Shown one piece after another: positions 8,349-17,693 of a stretch of DNA of 64,000 bases. This stretch comes from Methanomassiliicoccus sp. (GTDB lineage: Archaea > Thermoplasmatota > Thermoplasmata > Methanomassiliicoccales > Methanomassiliicoccaceae): NCBI GenBank assembly GCA_033485155.1, contig JAWQJJ010000001.1, positions 124,001 to 188,000 on the forward strand, written 5' to 3'. The notes under the pieces are model-generated. The model did not search any database and was not told the origin of the DNA. It worked only from the letters and a program-made list of their open reading frames with translations. The first letter of the stretch is position 1; each line of letters starts with the position of its first letter. Both the position numbers and the translations under genes were made by a program.

Positions 8349-9367
8349 ACAAGAAGGACCTCCTGAAGAAAGTCGTCAAGCAGGTAGACGCGACCAAGTT
8401 CGATTCCACACCTATAATCGACAGCATGCGCGAGATGTCGTTCACATCCCGTGACACCGCCCGGGCGGCCGATATCTTCAAGCTGATGCTGGAGGACCAC
8501 GATTGCACCACCATCCTGACCCTAGCAGGCAGCACCAGCGCGGGTGGATGCATGAACGTCTACGCCGACATGATCAAGTACAACATGGTGGACGCGGTGG
8601 TGGCCACCGGAGCCTCGATCGTGGACATGGACTTCTTCGAGGCCCTTGGGTTCAAGCACTACCATGGCACCCCGTTCACCGATGATCACATGCTCAGGGA
8701 TAACTACATCGACCGCATCTACGACACCTACATCGACGAGGAGCAGCTCCAGAAGTGCGATTCCACGGTGAAGAAGATCGCCGATGGATTGGACCCCCGC
8801 CCCTACTCCTCCCGGGAGTTCATCCGGGAGATGGGCCGGTGGCTTACCAAGAACGCCAAGAAGAAGAACTCCCTTGTCGAGCTGGCCTACAAGCATGATG
8901 TTCCGGTATTCTGCCCGGCGTTCTCCGACTCCAGCGCAGGTTTCGGCCTGGTGATGCACCAGCACGCCAATCCCAAGGAGCACGTGTCCATCGATTCGGT
9001 GAAGGACTTCTACGAGCTGACCAAGGTCAAGATGGCGGCCAAGACCTCCGGTCTGCTCATGGTGGGGGGAGGCGTTCCCAAGAACTTTGCCCAAGACACC
9101 GTGGTCTGCGCAGAGTGCCTGGGCCGGGATGTGCCGATGCACCAGTACGCCGTCCAGATCACCGTGGCCGACGTCCGCGACGGTGCCTGCTCGTCCTCTA
9201 CTCTCAAGGAAGCATCCTCCTGGGGCAAGGTGCAGACGACCTACGAGCAGATGGTGTACGCCGAGGCCACTACCGTGGTCCCGCTCATCTTCAGCTACGT
9301 GTATCACAACGCCGATCTCAAGTCGCGCAAGCGGTACGCGTGGGCCAAGATGCTCGACCAGGAGTAA
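8345..9367 (+). CDS. dys: Deoxyhypusine synthase
   Basis: 340 residues, near the usual family length. It transfers the aminobutyl group of spermidine, using NAD, to a lysine of translation factor aIF5A, the first step of hypusine formation. Family features seen: the Gly/Ala-rich nucleotide-binding segment (LAGSTSAGGCMNVYADMI and VDAVVATGASIVDMD), the FCPAFSDSSAGFGL stretch, GLLMVGGGVPKNF, and the active-site segment SSWGKVQ with the catalytic lysine at residue 295. The eIF5A gene is not in the window. The start ATG is shared with the end of a short upstream ORF. Some archaeal DHS paralogues lack the lysine; this one keeps it, so activity is expected. Confidence 0.92.
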   Translation: MNKKDLLKKVVKQVDATKFDSTPIIDSMREMSFTSRDTARAADIFKLMLEDHDCTTILTLAGSTSAGGCMNVYADMIKYNMVDAVVATGASIVDMDFFEALGFKHYHGTPFTDDHMLRDNYIDRIYDTYIDEEQLQKCDSTVKKIADGLDPRPYSSREFIREMGRWLTKNAKKKNSLVELAYKHDVPVFCPAFSDSSAGFGLVMHQHANPKEHVSIDSVKDFYELTKVKMAAKTSGLLMVGGGVPKNFAQDTVVCAECLGRDVPMHQYAVQITVADVRDGACSSSTLKEASSWGKVQTTYEQMVYAEATTVVPLIFSYVYHNADLKSRKRYAWAKMLDQE

Positions 9368-9489
9368 AACCGCTCGGGCCCCTGGCCCCGGCCATTATTA
9401 TTTTAATCGTATTATATGCAATTGCATCCCTTCACTGAAGCCTCAAGGTTTAAGGAGGGCCTCTCTCTTCGGACCCCTATCGATGCACC

Positions 9490-10041
9490 ATGTCAAGACT
9501 CGGCCGTCCGACCATCGCGCTGTATAACTCCTACGACCCCAAGAGCTTCCGGGAGGCGCACCGCCGGGCCCTGGCGAGGGCGGGGCCCCTGGCCCTGGCC
9601 TTCGACTTCAACCTTGCTACCTTCGGGTTCCCCTTTCCTCAGGAGCTCACCACTCCTCAGGAGATCGCCGACTGGGTAGCCACCACCACCTCCATCGGGG
9701 AGCATGGCGGCTTCCTCAAGGAGCTGACCTCTAGAGGTCGGTTCCAGACCTTTGAATATCCTAACCGGGGCTTTCCCCCTCAGCTGGGAGAGGTGGTGCT
9801 CACTACCAGGAAGCCGGAACCGGGCAAGAGGGTGACCCTCGACGACGTGGTAAACACGCTCAGGCGAGGGCAGAGCGTGATGGTCGTGTTCGGGCTCGGC
9901 CCCAAGGGCGCTCCTAAGGAGGTCTTCGAGATGACCAGGCAGCATCTGGATATCACCCCTGGAGGGTTCTCGCTGGAGACATGCACGGCCATGGGCGTGG
10001 TCGTGGGGGCCATAGCTTATCGATTGAACGAAGGAAGATAA
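9490..10041 (+). CDS. DUF531-family archaeal protein
   Basis: 183 residues, no membrane segment. The opening (TIALYNSYDPKSFREAHRRALARAGPLALAFDFNLATFGFPFP) and the closing GGFSLETCTAMGVVVGAIAYRLN match what I recall of the archaeal DUF531 family, whose topology suggests a knotted (SPOUT-like) nucleotide-binding fold; no function is established. Possible TATA element GTATTATATGC about 72 bases upstream. It is a single gene between dys and the convergent purM. Confidence 0.65.
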   Translation: MSRLGRPTIALYNSYDPKSFREAHRRALARAGPLALAFDFNLATFGFPFPQELTTPQEIADWVATTTSIGEHGGFLKELTSRGRFQTFEYPNRGFPPQLGEVVLTTRKPEPGKRVTLDDVVNTLRRGQSVMVVFGLGPKGAPKEVFEMTRQHLDITPGGFSLETCTAMGVVVGAIAYRLNEGR

Positions 10042-10179
10042 GCGCCAGTCATACCTTCCCGTCCGCTACTGGGGGCGCCGACCCTTCCATCGAGTCCCGC
10101 CCCCCATCGTTGGTCTAAGGTCCGATGGACAGCTATGGCATTGATGAAGGGCCGCCGGCACGGACACCGTAGGCCGAAG

Positions 10180-11211
10180 TCAATATTTCTCGTACCGCAG
10201 GCCCAGAGAGGGTACCGTCACCCCGCCGCCCTCGACCACCGAACCCACCACCCTGGCGCCCTCGCCGTAGATGGACACCGCCCGACGGGCATCCTCGGGC
10301 GGGCACACCAGGGCGAAGCCCATGCCCATGTTGAAGGTCTGGTACATCTCCGCCGGCTCCACCGAGCCAAGTTCCCCAAGGACCGAGAATACGGGAGGCA
10401 CGGGCATGGGATCGTGGATCGAGATACCCACCCCGTGACGCAGCCGCAGGAAGTTGCGCAAGCCGCCCCCGGTCACGTCGATCATTCCATGCACCTTGCA
10501 CTCCCGCACGATCTCCAGCACCTTTCGGACATAGATCTCGGTCGGGGTGAGGAGCGTCATACCGATGGTCCCCCCGAGCTTGGGGAACTTCTCGTCGAGG
10601 TCCACCTCGCCGCGCTCCAGCACCCTTCGGGCGAGGGTAAGGCCGTTGGAGTGCACGCCCGAGGACGGGAGGCCGACCACAACGTCGCCCGCGGAGACCT
10701 TGGAGCCGTCGATGATGCGGTCCTTGGGCACCATACCCAGGCAGCTGCCGGAGAGGTCGATCTCCTTCATGATTTCCGGCAGCACGGCCACCTCGCCGCC
10801 CACCAGGTCGCAGTTGGCCAGCTCGCACCCCTTGTTCAATCCGATGCCGATCTGCTCCATGAGCGGGGGGTTCGGTTCATCGATGGCCAGGTAGTCAACG
10901 AAGGAGATGGGCTCCGCGCCCACGCATATGGTGTCGTTGACGTTCATGGCCACGCAGTCGATGCCCACCGTGTCCCATTTGTCGAGGGCCTTGGCGAGGA
11001 GCAGCTTGGTCCCCACTCCATCGGTGCACAGCGTGAGCGCCACGTCCCCGAAGTCGATGAGCCCGGTGAACTGGCCGGGAAGATCGATCATCTTGACCTT
11101 CCCCGAGCGGCGGAAGGTCAGCTGCTTCACCAAGGCCTCGATGGCCTGGGACTTGGCGTCGATGTTCACGCCCGCCTGGGCGTAGGTCATGGGCTTTCTG
11201 CTGCAGGACAT
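10180..11211 (-). CDS. purM: Phosphoribosylformylglycinamidine cyclo-ligase (AIR synthetase)
   Basis: 343 residues, full length. It makes aminoimidazole ribotide from FGAM with ATP in de novo purine synthesis. Seen: TYAQAGVNIDAKSQAIEALV at the N-terminus, the DGVGTKLLLA segment, NDTICVGAEPISFVDYLA, LPSSGVHSNGLTLAR and VTGGGLRNFLRL, all typical of PurM. A stand-alone gene, divergent from rlmE, with 93 bases between the two starts. Confidence 0.95.
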   Translation of the reverse strand: MSCSRKPMTYAQAGVNIDAKSQAIEALVKQLTFRRSGKVKMIDLPGQFTGLIDFGDVALTLCTDGVGTKLLLAKALDKWDTVGIDCVAMNVNDTICVGAEPISFVDYLAIDEPNPPLMEQIGIGLNKGCELANCDLVGGEVAVLPEIMKEIDLSGSCLGMVPKDRIIDGSKVSAGDVVVGLPSSGVHSNGLTLARRVLERGEVDLDEKFPKLGGTIGMTLLTPTEIYVRKVLEIVRECKVHGMIDVTGGGLRNFLRLRHGVGISIHDPMPVPPVFSVLGELGSVEPAEMYQTFNMGMGFALVCPPEDARRAVSIYGEGARVVGSVVEGGGVTVPSLGLRYEKY

Positions 11212-11304
11212 GCTGACCGCTACTGTATCCGCTCCTTGGCTTCAAACCTTTCCCGGGACCGACGGAGCATAAACTTTAAGGCCGGGCGGAGAATTGAGCG
11301 AACC

Positions 11305-11943
11305 ATGAGCAAGCGCTGGCTGAACGAGAGGCGGCATGACTTCTACTACCGCAAGGCCAAGCAGCTTAACTATCGCTCGCGGGCATCGTTCAAACTCCAC
11401 CAGATCGATGAGCGCTTCAGTATATTCAAGCCAGGGATGTCAGTGGTCGACCTCGGGGCGGCTCCGGGCGGGTGGCTGCAGATCGCCAAGGAGCGGGTCG
11501 GCCCCCAGGGCAAGGTGGTGGGGGTGGACCTCCAGCACATCGCCCCCCTCGAGGGGGTCTCCACCATCAAGGGGGACCTGACCAAGCCGGAGACCGTGGA
11601 CGAGCTCCGCTCCCTGCTGAACGGCAGCGCCGACGTGGTCATCTCCGATATGTCCCCCAACATCAGCGGCAACTACTCGATCGACCATGCCCGGTCGGTT
11701 GACCTGTGCACCCACGCTCTGCAGTTTGCCCGCCTCACCCTCCATCCAGGAGGCTCGCTGGTCATGAAGATCTTCGAGGGGGACCTGATCAATGAGTTCC
11801 TTAGGGAGGTCCGTAAGAGCTTCGCCTCGGTCCGCCTGCACGCTCCCAAGGCCTCGCGCTCCAGTAGTTCCGAGATCTACATCGTCGCCAAGGGATTCAA
11901 GGGAGGCCCGGGACCGACCAGTGGGCCTGGGCTGACCGATTAA
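11305..11943 (+). CDS. rlmE: 23S rRNA 2'-O-methyltransferase (RlmE/FtsJ family)
   Basis: 212 residues from the ATG at 11305; the reading frame stays open upstream only because it is antisense to purM. SAM motif I is VVDLGAAPGGWLQIA; the RlmE catalytic set is visible as Lys in YRSRASFKL, Asp in VVISDMSP, Lys in LVMKIFEG and Glu near SSEIYIVAKG. The family methylates a conserved uridine of the 23S rRNA A-loop. The C-terminal tail (GPGPTSGPGLTD) is short and disordered. The start fits a short upstream region containing AACTTTAAGG about 33 bases before the ATG. Confidence 0.92.
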   Translation: MSKRWLNERRHDFYYRKAKQLNYRSRASFKLHQIDERFSIFKPGMSVVDLGAAPGGWLQIAKERVGPQGKVVGVDLQHIAPLEGVSTIKGDLTKPETVDELRSLLNGSADVVISDMSPNISGNYSIDHARSVDLCTHALQFARLTLHPGGSLVMKIFEGDLINEFLREVRKSFASVRLHAPKASRSSSSEIYIVAKGFKGGPGPTSGPGLTD

Positions 11944-12170
11944 TATCCGACGTAGTAATCATAATTGATTACCAGGGGTCGCTCCTTTAAGAACCCCCAG
12001 GGCGCTCAAGGTATTAGGGAGCGGGAGAACCCCCCGTATCAATTGCCCCCCAACGAATCCGCGATATATTCTTCGCCGCTCCCATAACTTCCTTTTTCCA
12101 TCCTCTCCGTCACGGCACGCTGGAGCGATTTGAGATATTCTTTAAATTCATCGTCTCCATTTACACGTCG
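11944..12170. other. Intergenic stretch with a possible coding relic on the minus strand
   Basis: Minus strand 12039-12160 reads EFKEYLKSLQRAVTERMEK then GSYGSGEEYIADSL before a stop, which resembles the end of a ribbon-helix-helix (ParD-like) antitoxin. No suitable start codon lies nearby in frame; the only in-frame starts leave fewer than 30 residues. It may be a relic or chance. TTCTTTAAATTCAT at 12138-12151 is a TATA candidate for the gene at 12171. Confidence 0.3.
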
Positions 12171-12404
12171 ATGATCACCTATCTCACAGTCACCTTCAGC
12201 ACTGAGGGGTCCCGTCCTTCCGAGGTCATGGATGCGCTTCACGGCCTGGGGTTCGAGCCGACCACCGGCAGCTATGACTTCATCTATCGATGGGGCAGCA
12301 AGGCGACGGTCGAGGACGCCATATACCTGGCGGACAAGGTGCATCAGACCCTGAAGGGCCGCCAGGTCCTTTTCAAGCTGCAAACGGTCAGCGATTACCT
12401 CTGA
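12171..12404 (+). CDS. Small conserved hypothetical protein
   Basis: 77 residues with a ferredoxin-like alternation: strand (MITYLTVTFSTEG), helix (PSEVMDALHGLGF), strands (TTGSYDFIYRW), helix (TVEDAIYLADKVHQTLKG), strand (VLFKLQTV). No family name recognised. The TATA candidate lies about 20-30 bases before the ATG, so the transcript is probably leaderless. The downstream FAH-family gene starts 9 bases after its stop, so they are co-transcribed. Confidence 0.65.
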   Translation: MITYLTVTFSTEGSRPSEVMDALHGLGFEPTTGSYDFIYRWGSKATVEDAIYLADKVHQTLKGRQVLFKLQTVSDYL

Positions 12405-12413
12405 GGCCGCAGC

Positions 12414-13037
12414 ATGCAGCATGGCAAGATCGTCTGCATCGGTCAGAACTACCGCGCCCATGCCAAGGAAATGGACTCCGTCCCGCCGAAGGAGCCCATG
12501 CTTTTCCTGAAGCCGTCGTCGGCCATCATTGGTGACGGCGAGGTCATCGAGGCCGGGGCGGTGGGGAGGGTGGACCACGAGGTCGAGCTGGCGTTGATCA
12601 TCGGCCGCACCGCCCGGCGGGTGGCAGAGGAGGACGCCCTTTCATACATCTCCCACTTGTCGGTGTTCAACGATGTCACCGCCCGGGACTTGCAGAGCGA
12701 GGCGCGCAGGGCCGGAAACCCCTGGACGCTGTCCAAGGGCATGGACACTTTCGCACCCATGTCCCGCCCGGTGCCAACATCCAGAGTCAGGGACGTGCAT
12801 GACCTGGACCTTGAGCTGAAGGTCAACGGAGAGGTGAGGCAGAGGGGGAATACCAAGGACCTCATCTTCGGGCCGGAGCGGCTGGTGGCTTACATCTCGT
12901 CGTTCATGACCCTGGAGCCGGGGGACATCATCGCCACCGGGACCCCGGAGGGCGTGAGCCCCCTCAATGACAGGGACAGGGTGGAAGCGTCTATACCTGG
13001 CGTCGGCACGGTGAGGAACACCTTCCGGCGGCTCTAA
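12414..13037 (+). CDS. Fumarylacetoacetate hydrolase family protein
   Basis: 207 residues, the length of the short archaeal/bacterial FAH-domain proteins. Motifs: IVCIGQNYRAHAKEM, LFLKPSSAIIG, VDHEVELALIIG with the metal-binding acidic residues, FNDVTARDLQ and IATGTPEGVSPL. Relatives act as acylpyruvate hydrolases, oxaloacetate decarboxylases or oxaloacetate tautomerases; the exact substrate cannot be read from sequence. In tandem with the small gene at 12171. Its TAA overlaps the stop of the convergent lhr gene by 4 bases. Confidence 0.88.
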   Translation: MQHGKIVCIGQNYRAHAKEMDSVPPKEPMLFLKPSSAIIGDGEVIEAGAVGRVDHEVELALIIGRTARRVAEEDALSYISHLSVFNDVTARDLQSEARRAGNPWTLSKGMDTFAPMSRPVPTSRVRDVHDLDLELKVNGEVRQRGNTKDLIFGPERLVAYISSFMTLEPGDIIATGTPEGVSPLNDRDRVEASIPGVGTVRNTFRRL

Positions 13038-15772
13038 TCCCAGAACCTCTTGGTGCGGGCGTAGGTGAGCTCGGCGCTGAGGATGTCCCTGAGGAACTCG
13101 TCCTCATCATCGTAGAACGATGAGAGCACTCGAGCCGCGGTATCCGGGCCGATGCCTCGGCCAGCCAGGGTGACCATGGCCCTCCGCCCGTGCTCCTTGA
13201 CCAGGCTGGCATTCTTGTACATGCGCCTGATCTCCTTGGTCTCCTCCTCGGTGGGCCGGCTCTTCTTGAGCAGTCCGATGTCCTCCTTGTTGTATGGCAG
13301 CAGGGCGGCAATCATCTGCCCGCCGCAGCGCGGGCACACGATGCGCTCTTGGGCATCCTGCGGCTTGAGCCTCCACTGCGCCTGGCAACTAAGGCAGGAC
13401 ATGCTCATGACCTCGGACTCCAGCCTCTTCTTTAGGGCCATGAGGATGCTGTGGTCGGCCCGTTGGGGCATTATGAGCTCGCGGGAGTGCTGTAGTCCCG
13501 CCCGGCCGATGGCAGTCAGGCCCATGACCTTGAGGCCAACCTCCCCGGACTCGATCCGCTTCATCGCCCGCACCGTGCCGTCGATATCGAAATCCTCCCA
13601 CAGGACACGCCGCACCGCCTCCTCGAAAAGAGGCGTTTCCTCGAACGCCTCCGCCAGCCGGGTGAAGTTGACCTGCCGGTAGTCCGCATCCTTCTCTATG
13701 GCTCCGAACTTCTTGGCCACGAAGACGAAGCGGTAGCGAAGGTAAGACGAGGACTTCAGCACAAGGCGGACCAAGGGCTCGACGCCGTCCGATCTGATCG
13801 AACGCAACGTGTCGATGATGATCTGGGGGCTGATGTCCCGGGGCAGCTCGATGACGATTCGATAGGGATCGGTGTGCACTCCCACGCTCTCCCCCAGGCG
13901 GGCAGACAGGAGGACCGACAGTACCTTGGAAACGGTCTCGTTGACTTTGGTCCCGAAGCACATGTTGAGCACCGCCATGCGCTTGCCCATCTCCAAGGTG
14001 ACGAGTTCATCGGACGGTACCGCGCCGTCCTTGTCCTGTTCCCTGAGGTAGTGGTCCAGCTCGCGTACGGCGTCGCGGTCCGCGGCGTATCGGCCGTACT
14101 GCCTTTCCCTCCTCAGCCTCCCGACCTCCTGGGCGATGTCGAACGGCACCGGAAGGTCCTCCCCCGTCCACGAGGGGATAGACCCGATATCCCTCACCTG
14201 CTCCACCAGCAGCTCGTCCTCCCGCACCTCGACGATCCTCCATGTCTTCCCATGGGTGATGAACGCGGCGTAAGGCTCAGCGAAGGATAGCACAAACGAC
14301 TCATCCAGCGTTCCCACGATCCGTCGGGTGGCAATGTCCCGGATGAGGAAGGTCCGCTCGTCCGGGATCATCGACAGGTTGTCGAAGAAGTAGCGCATGC
14401 CCCTGGCGGTCCGACGATACTTGGACTCGTTGTCGAACAGCAGCCCTATGCGCACCAGCTGCTCCAGCACGCCATGGAACTCCTCCCGGGTCAGGTTGCG
14501 GAAGGGGTACGCGCGCTTGATAACCTGGAACGCCAGCTCTTTCTCCACCGGCCCGACCATGGTCATCGCCACCAGCTGGTTCGCCAGCACGGCCATGGGC
14601 CTCTCCCTCACCCGGAGATCCTCCAGCTCTCCTACGGTGGCCTTGCGGGCGATGACCATGCTCTCGGCGATCTCGTCGGGGTTCGACGCCACGATGGCCC
14701 CTTCGGTCCTCTCGCCCACCGCATGGCCGGCCCTCCCCATCCGCTGGATCAGGCGGGCCACCTGCCGGGGGGAGTTGTACTGGATGGCAAAGTCCACCGA
14801 GCCGATGTCGATGCCTAGCTCCAGGGAGGAGGTGCAGATGAGTCCTTTCAGCTTCTCCTGCTTGAACTCCTCCTCCATCTCTACCCGGATCTCCTTGGAC
14901 AGCGAGCCGTGGTGCACTCCGACCTTGAAGTTCTCGTCCCAGATGTGATACCTGGCTGTCAGTGCCTCGGCGGTGTCCCGGGTGTTGACGAACAGCAGGG
15001 TGGAGCGATGTTCCTCGATGAGACCCTTGCACCGGCGCATCCCCGCCACCAGATGGGGATCGCTCTGCAGTCGGCCGGCCATGTCTCGATCGGCATCGGT
15101 GACGGGAGGAGCCTGAACGGTCACCTCCAGCTCCTTGGACACCTGCGCCCGGACGACCCGCACCTCCCTAGCCCCTCCTAGATATCGGGCGACCTCGTCG
15201 ACCGACCCCACGGTGGCCGACAGCCCCACTCTCTGGAAATCCCCGGCGACCTCGGCCAGGCGTTCCAGCGCCACCGCGAGCTGGGCCCCCCGCTCATTAT
15301 TCGCCAGCTCATGGATCTCGTCCACCACCACCCACTTGACCCGGGACAGGTGCTCCCGCAGCCGTTTCCCGGTGAACAGCACCTGCACCGTCTCCGGAGT
15401 CGTGATCAGCACGTCCGGCGGGCTCTTCGACTGGCTCTGACGCTCCGACTGCGAAGTGTCGCCGTGCCGCACCGCCACGTCGAGGTCGAGGGCCTCCCCG
15501 AACTCGGTGAGGCGCTTGAGCATGTCCCGGTTCAAAGCCCGCAAGGGGGTGATGTAGATGCACTTGATCCCCTTTCCCGGCGTGCCCAGGAGGCGGTGGA
15601 AGATAGGGAGCATGGCCGCCTCGGTCTTGCCGATGCCGGTGTGCGCGACCAGGAGAAGATGATTGCCATCGAGGATGAGGGGAATGGCCTCCCGCTGGGG
15701 ACCTGTCGGCTCGTGGATGTCCTTGTCCTGTAGGACCTGCTGGATCCTTTTATCAAGAAGTTCGAATACCAT
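13034..15772 (-). CDS. lhr: Lhr-family DEAD/DEAH-box helicase
   Basis: 912 residues. RecA-like domain 1 has Walker A AHTGIGKTEA (about 43-52), TPLRAL, TTPETVQ and the DEIH box (VVVDEIHEL, about 156). Domain 2 has LFVNTRDTAEAL, GVHHGSLSKE, CTSSLELGIDIGSVD and QRMGRAGH. Then come winged-helix and Lhr-core regions and, near 800-830, a four-cysteine zinc ribbon (CLSC...CPRCGG). Lhr proteins unwind DNA and DNA-RNA hybrids 3' to 5' and act in repair. The C-terminal region after the ribbon (to 912) has a helix-hairpin-helix look (LAGRGIGPDTAARVLSSFY). Confidence 0.93.
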   Translation of the reverse strand: MVFELLDKRIQQVLQDKDIHEPTGPQREAIPLILDGNHLLLVAHTGIGKTEAAMLPIFHRLLGTPGKGIKCIYITPLRALNRDMLKRLTEFGEALDLDVAVRHGDTSQSERQSQSKSPPDVLITTPETVQVLFTGKRLREHLSRVKWVVVDEIHELANNERGAQLAVALERLAEVAGDFQRVGLSATVGSVDEVARYLGGAREVRVVRAQVSKELEVTVQAPPVTDADRDMAGRLQSDPHLVAGMRRCKGLIEEHRSTLLFVNTRDTAEALTARYHIWDENFKVGVHHGSLSKEIRVEMEEEFKQEKLKGLICTSSLELGIDIGSVDFAIQYNSPRQVARLIQRMGRAGHAVGERTEGAIVASNPDEIAESMVIARKATVGELEDLRVRERPMAVLANQLVAMTMVGPVEKELAFQVIKRAYPFRNLTREEFHGVLEQLVRIGLLFDNESKYRRTARGMRYFFDNLSMIPDERTFLIRDIATRRIVGTLDESFVLSFAEPYAAFITHGKTWRIVEVREDELLVEQVRDIGSIPSWTGEDLPVPFDIAQEVGRLRRERQYGRYAADRDAVRELDHYLREQDKDGAVPSDELVTLEMGKRMAVLNMCFGTKVNETVSKVLSVLLSARLGESVGVHTDPYRIVIELPRDISPQIIIDTLRSIRSDGVEPLVRLVLKSSSYLRYRFVFVAKKFGAIEKDADYRQVNFTRLAEAFEETPLFEEAVRRVLWEDFDIDGTVRAMKRIESGEVGLKVMGLTAIGRAGLQHSRELIMPQRADHSILMALKKRLESEVMSMSCLSCQAQWRLKPQDAQERIVCPRCGGQMIAALLPYNKEDIGLLKKSRPTEEETKEIRRMYKNASLVKEHGRRAMVTLAGRGIGPDTAARVLSSFYDDEDEFLRDILSAELTYARTKRFWD

Positions 15773-15803
15773 ATCCAGATGCTGCTTTATCGAACGGATA
15801 TGT

Positions 15804-17561
15804 CTATTTCAACCTGTCGCTTGGTGCTCCGACTGCCTCTTCCTTTCCTCCCTCGCCCATCGGCCGGCGGGCGATATCCAGGGGTGAGCAGATGTTGCCC
15901 AGCACGCCGAGGATCTCCTCGAAACTGAGGATGCCCACGATTCCGGGAGGGCCGGTCACCACTGCCTGGGGGATGCCTCGATCGGTCATCTCGTCCAAGG
16001 CTGCCCGGGCTGTGGTCTCCTGATCCACGATAAGGAAGTCCCGGCTCATGCGGTCCCCGAGCCTCACCCCCGTCCGGGGTTCTGTCTCCAGCAGCCCTCG
16101 GTCGACGATGCCCACAACATTATGCTCATCCATCACTGGGTAGTACTCCTGGGGCTCCACCTCGGCGATGGTGTAGGCCCGCTGGACGGCGTCTGAGGCC
16201 CTGAGTGAGACGGTATTGGTGGCCATGAGGTCCTTGACCTTGATGACGCTGAGATCGTCCATGTTCACCGGGATCCACCCCCGGGTGGTTTGGTTCTCAT
16301 ACATGGCGTAGTTGCCGGTGGCAATGTAACCGACGATGGATGCAATCACCAAAGGAATGAACAGGTGGTAGCCACCCGACATCTCGGACACGATGATGGC
16401 GGCGCCGATTGGGGTCTTGGTCACCCCCGCCGCCATCGCCCCCATCCCCACCACCATGAACAGAGGGACCGGCTGCAGGCTGAGCAGGGAGGCCACCAGG
16501 CCGCCCAGACAGGCCCCGCAAAGCAATGAGGAAGTAAAAACTCCTCCTGAGCCGTAGGACCCCACGGTGATCGAGGTGGCTACGATCTTCATGGGCAGCA
16601 GGATGAGCAAGAAGGTAACCGTGAACCCGCCAAGCAGGATGGTCTGGATCGTGGTCAATCCAAGTCCCATGACCTGGGGGAGGAACACCCCGACCGTGCC
16701 AATCATGATCCCCCCGATGGTGGTCTTCCAGTGCAGCGCTATCTTCGCCACCCGGAACCTGGACCGGATGAATCGCTGGAGGACCACGAACGCAATGCCT
16801 ACAATCCCGGCTAGAAGTCCGATGAGCAGGAAGACGGGAATGTCCTCGAGGACGAAGGTGGTCATGGCTGTGGGCAGGACGAACACTGGCGCCGTGCCGA
16901 TGATGGGCAGGTAAACGATATAGGCGGCCACGCTGGACAGGGAGGCGGGAATGATGGCCCGCCCCTCAAGATCGTTCTTGTATGGAAGTTCGAGAGCGAA
17001 TATGGCGCCCCCGATGGGGGCATGGAACACGGCCGAGGTGCCGGCAGAGATGGAGCATATAACGAAGATCTTGAGATCCTCATGCCTCAGATTCAAGCGG
17101 TTGGCCAGATAGGTGGCGAGGCCGCCGCAGATCTGAGCTATGGGTCCTTCCCGCCCCCCGCTCCCGCCCGAACCGACGGTGAGGGTGGTCACGATAAGCT
17201 TGATCGGCGAGGTCAGCGGGCGTATCTCACCCCCGCGGTAGTTGAGGGCGTCGATGACGCAGCTCATCCCCTGACCGGCCGTTTCCGGGGTGTACCGTTC
17301 CATTATCAGTCCGGCGAGGAGGGCACCGATGGCCGGGGATAAGAGCACAAGATACCAGGGCAGCCCGGGTACGCCATAGGAGATGCTTTTTACCAATTGC
17401 AGCCCGAGCTGCAGCAATAGGCCTCCGAACCCCCCCGCCACTCCGATGAGGACGCTCAGAGGGATCCATTTCCGCAGGTACTTGTTGAGGTCCAGGGAAT
17501 AGTGGGTATGCCGCTGGTGGACCGGAGGGATCCCGCTCACCTGATGGGCCCGGCCAGGCAT
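15804..17561 (-). CDS. ClC-type chloride channel/transporter with C-terminal CBS pair
   Basis: 585 residues. Many membrane helices over about 30-430. The anion-pathway motifs are present: GSGGSGGREGP (131-140) with the gating glutamate at residue 138, and GSYGSGGVFTSSL further on. From about 445 to 560 two CBS domains follow (KVKDLMATNTVSLRASDAVQ; DRMSRDFLIVDQETTARAAL), which in relatives bind adenosine nucleotides. Whether it is a channel or a Cl-/H+ exchanger depends on an internal 'proton glutamate' that I did not identify with confidence. Single gene, 31 bases downstream of lhr's start on the same strand. Confidence 0.9.
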   Translation of the reverse strand: MPGRAHQVSGIPPVHQRHTHYSLDLNKYLRKWIPLSVLIGVAGGFGGLLLQLGLQLVKSISYGVPGLPWYLVLLSPAIGALLAGLIMERYTPETAGQGMSCVIDALNYRGGEIRPLTSPIKLIVTTLTVGSGGSGGREGPIAQICGGLATYLANRLNLRHEDLKIFVICSISAGTSAVFHAPIGGAIFALELPYKNDLEGRAIIPASLSSVAAYIVYLPIIGTAPVFVLPTAMTTFVLEDIPVFLLIGLLAGIVGIAFVVLQRFIRSRFRVAKIALHWKTTIGGIMIGTVGVFLPQVMGLGLTTIQTILLGGFTVTFLLILLPMKIVATSITVGSYGSGGVFTSSLLCGACLGGLVASLLSLQPVPLFMVVGMGAMAAGVTKTPIGAAIIVSEMSGGYHLFIPLVIASIVGYIATGNYAMYENQTTRGWIPVNMDDLSVIKVKDLMATNTVSLRASDAVQRAYTIAEVEPQEYYPVMDEHNVVGIVDRGLLETEPRTGVRLGDRMSRDFLIVDQETTARAALDEMTDRGIPQAVVTGPPGIVGILSFEEILGVLGNICSPLDIARRPMGEGGKEEAVGAPSDRLK

Positions 17562-17693
17562 GGGAATGCGCTTGGCCCTCGGCCCGATACATCAGCAGAG
17601 CGTCCGGTTTGTATCGTTGACCGCTAGGTCGGGCGAAAAGAGGAGCTAGCGGCCGCAAATAAATGAAAAAACGGAAGAGGTTGAGGGGTTTGC

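Noticed and set aside
10135-11304. Upstream extension of the RlmE reading frame by nearly 400 codons
   Set aside because: This part is antisense to purM and has no motif; RlmE similarity begins at the ATG at 11305.
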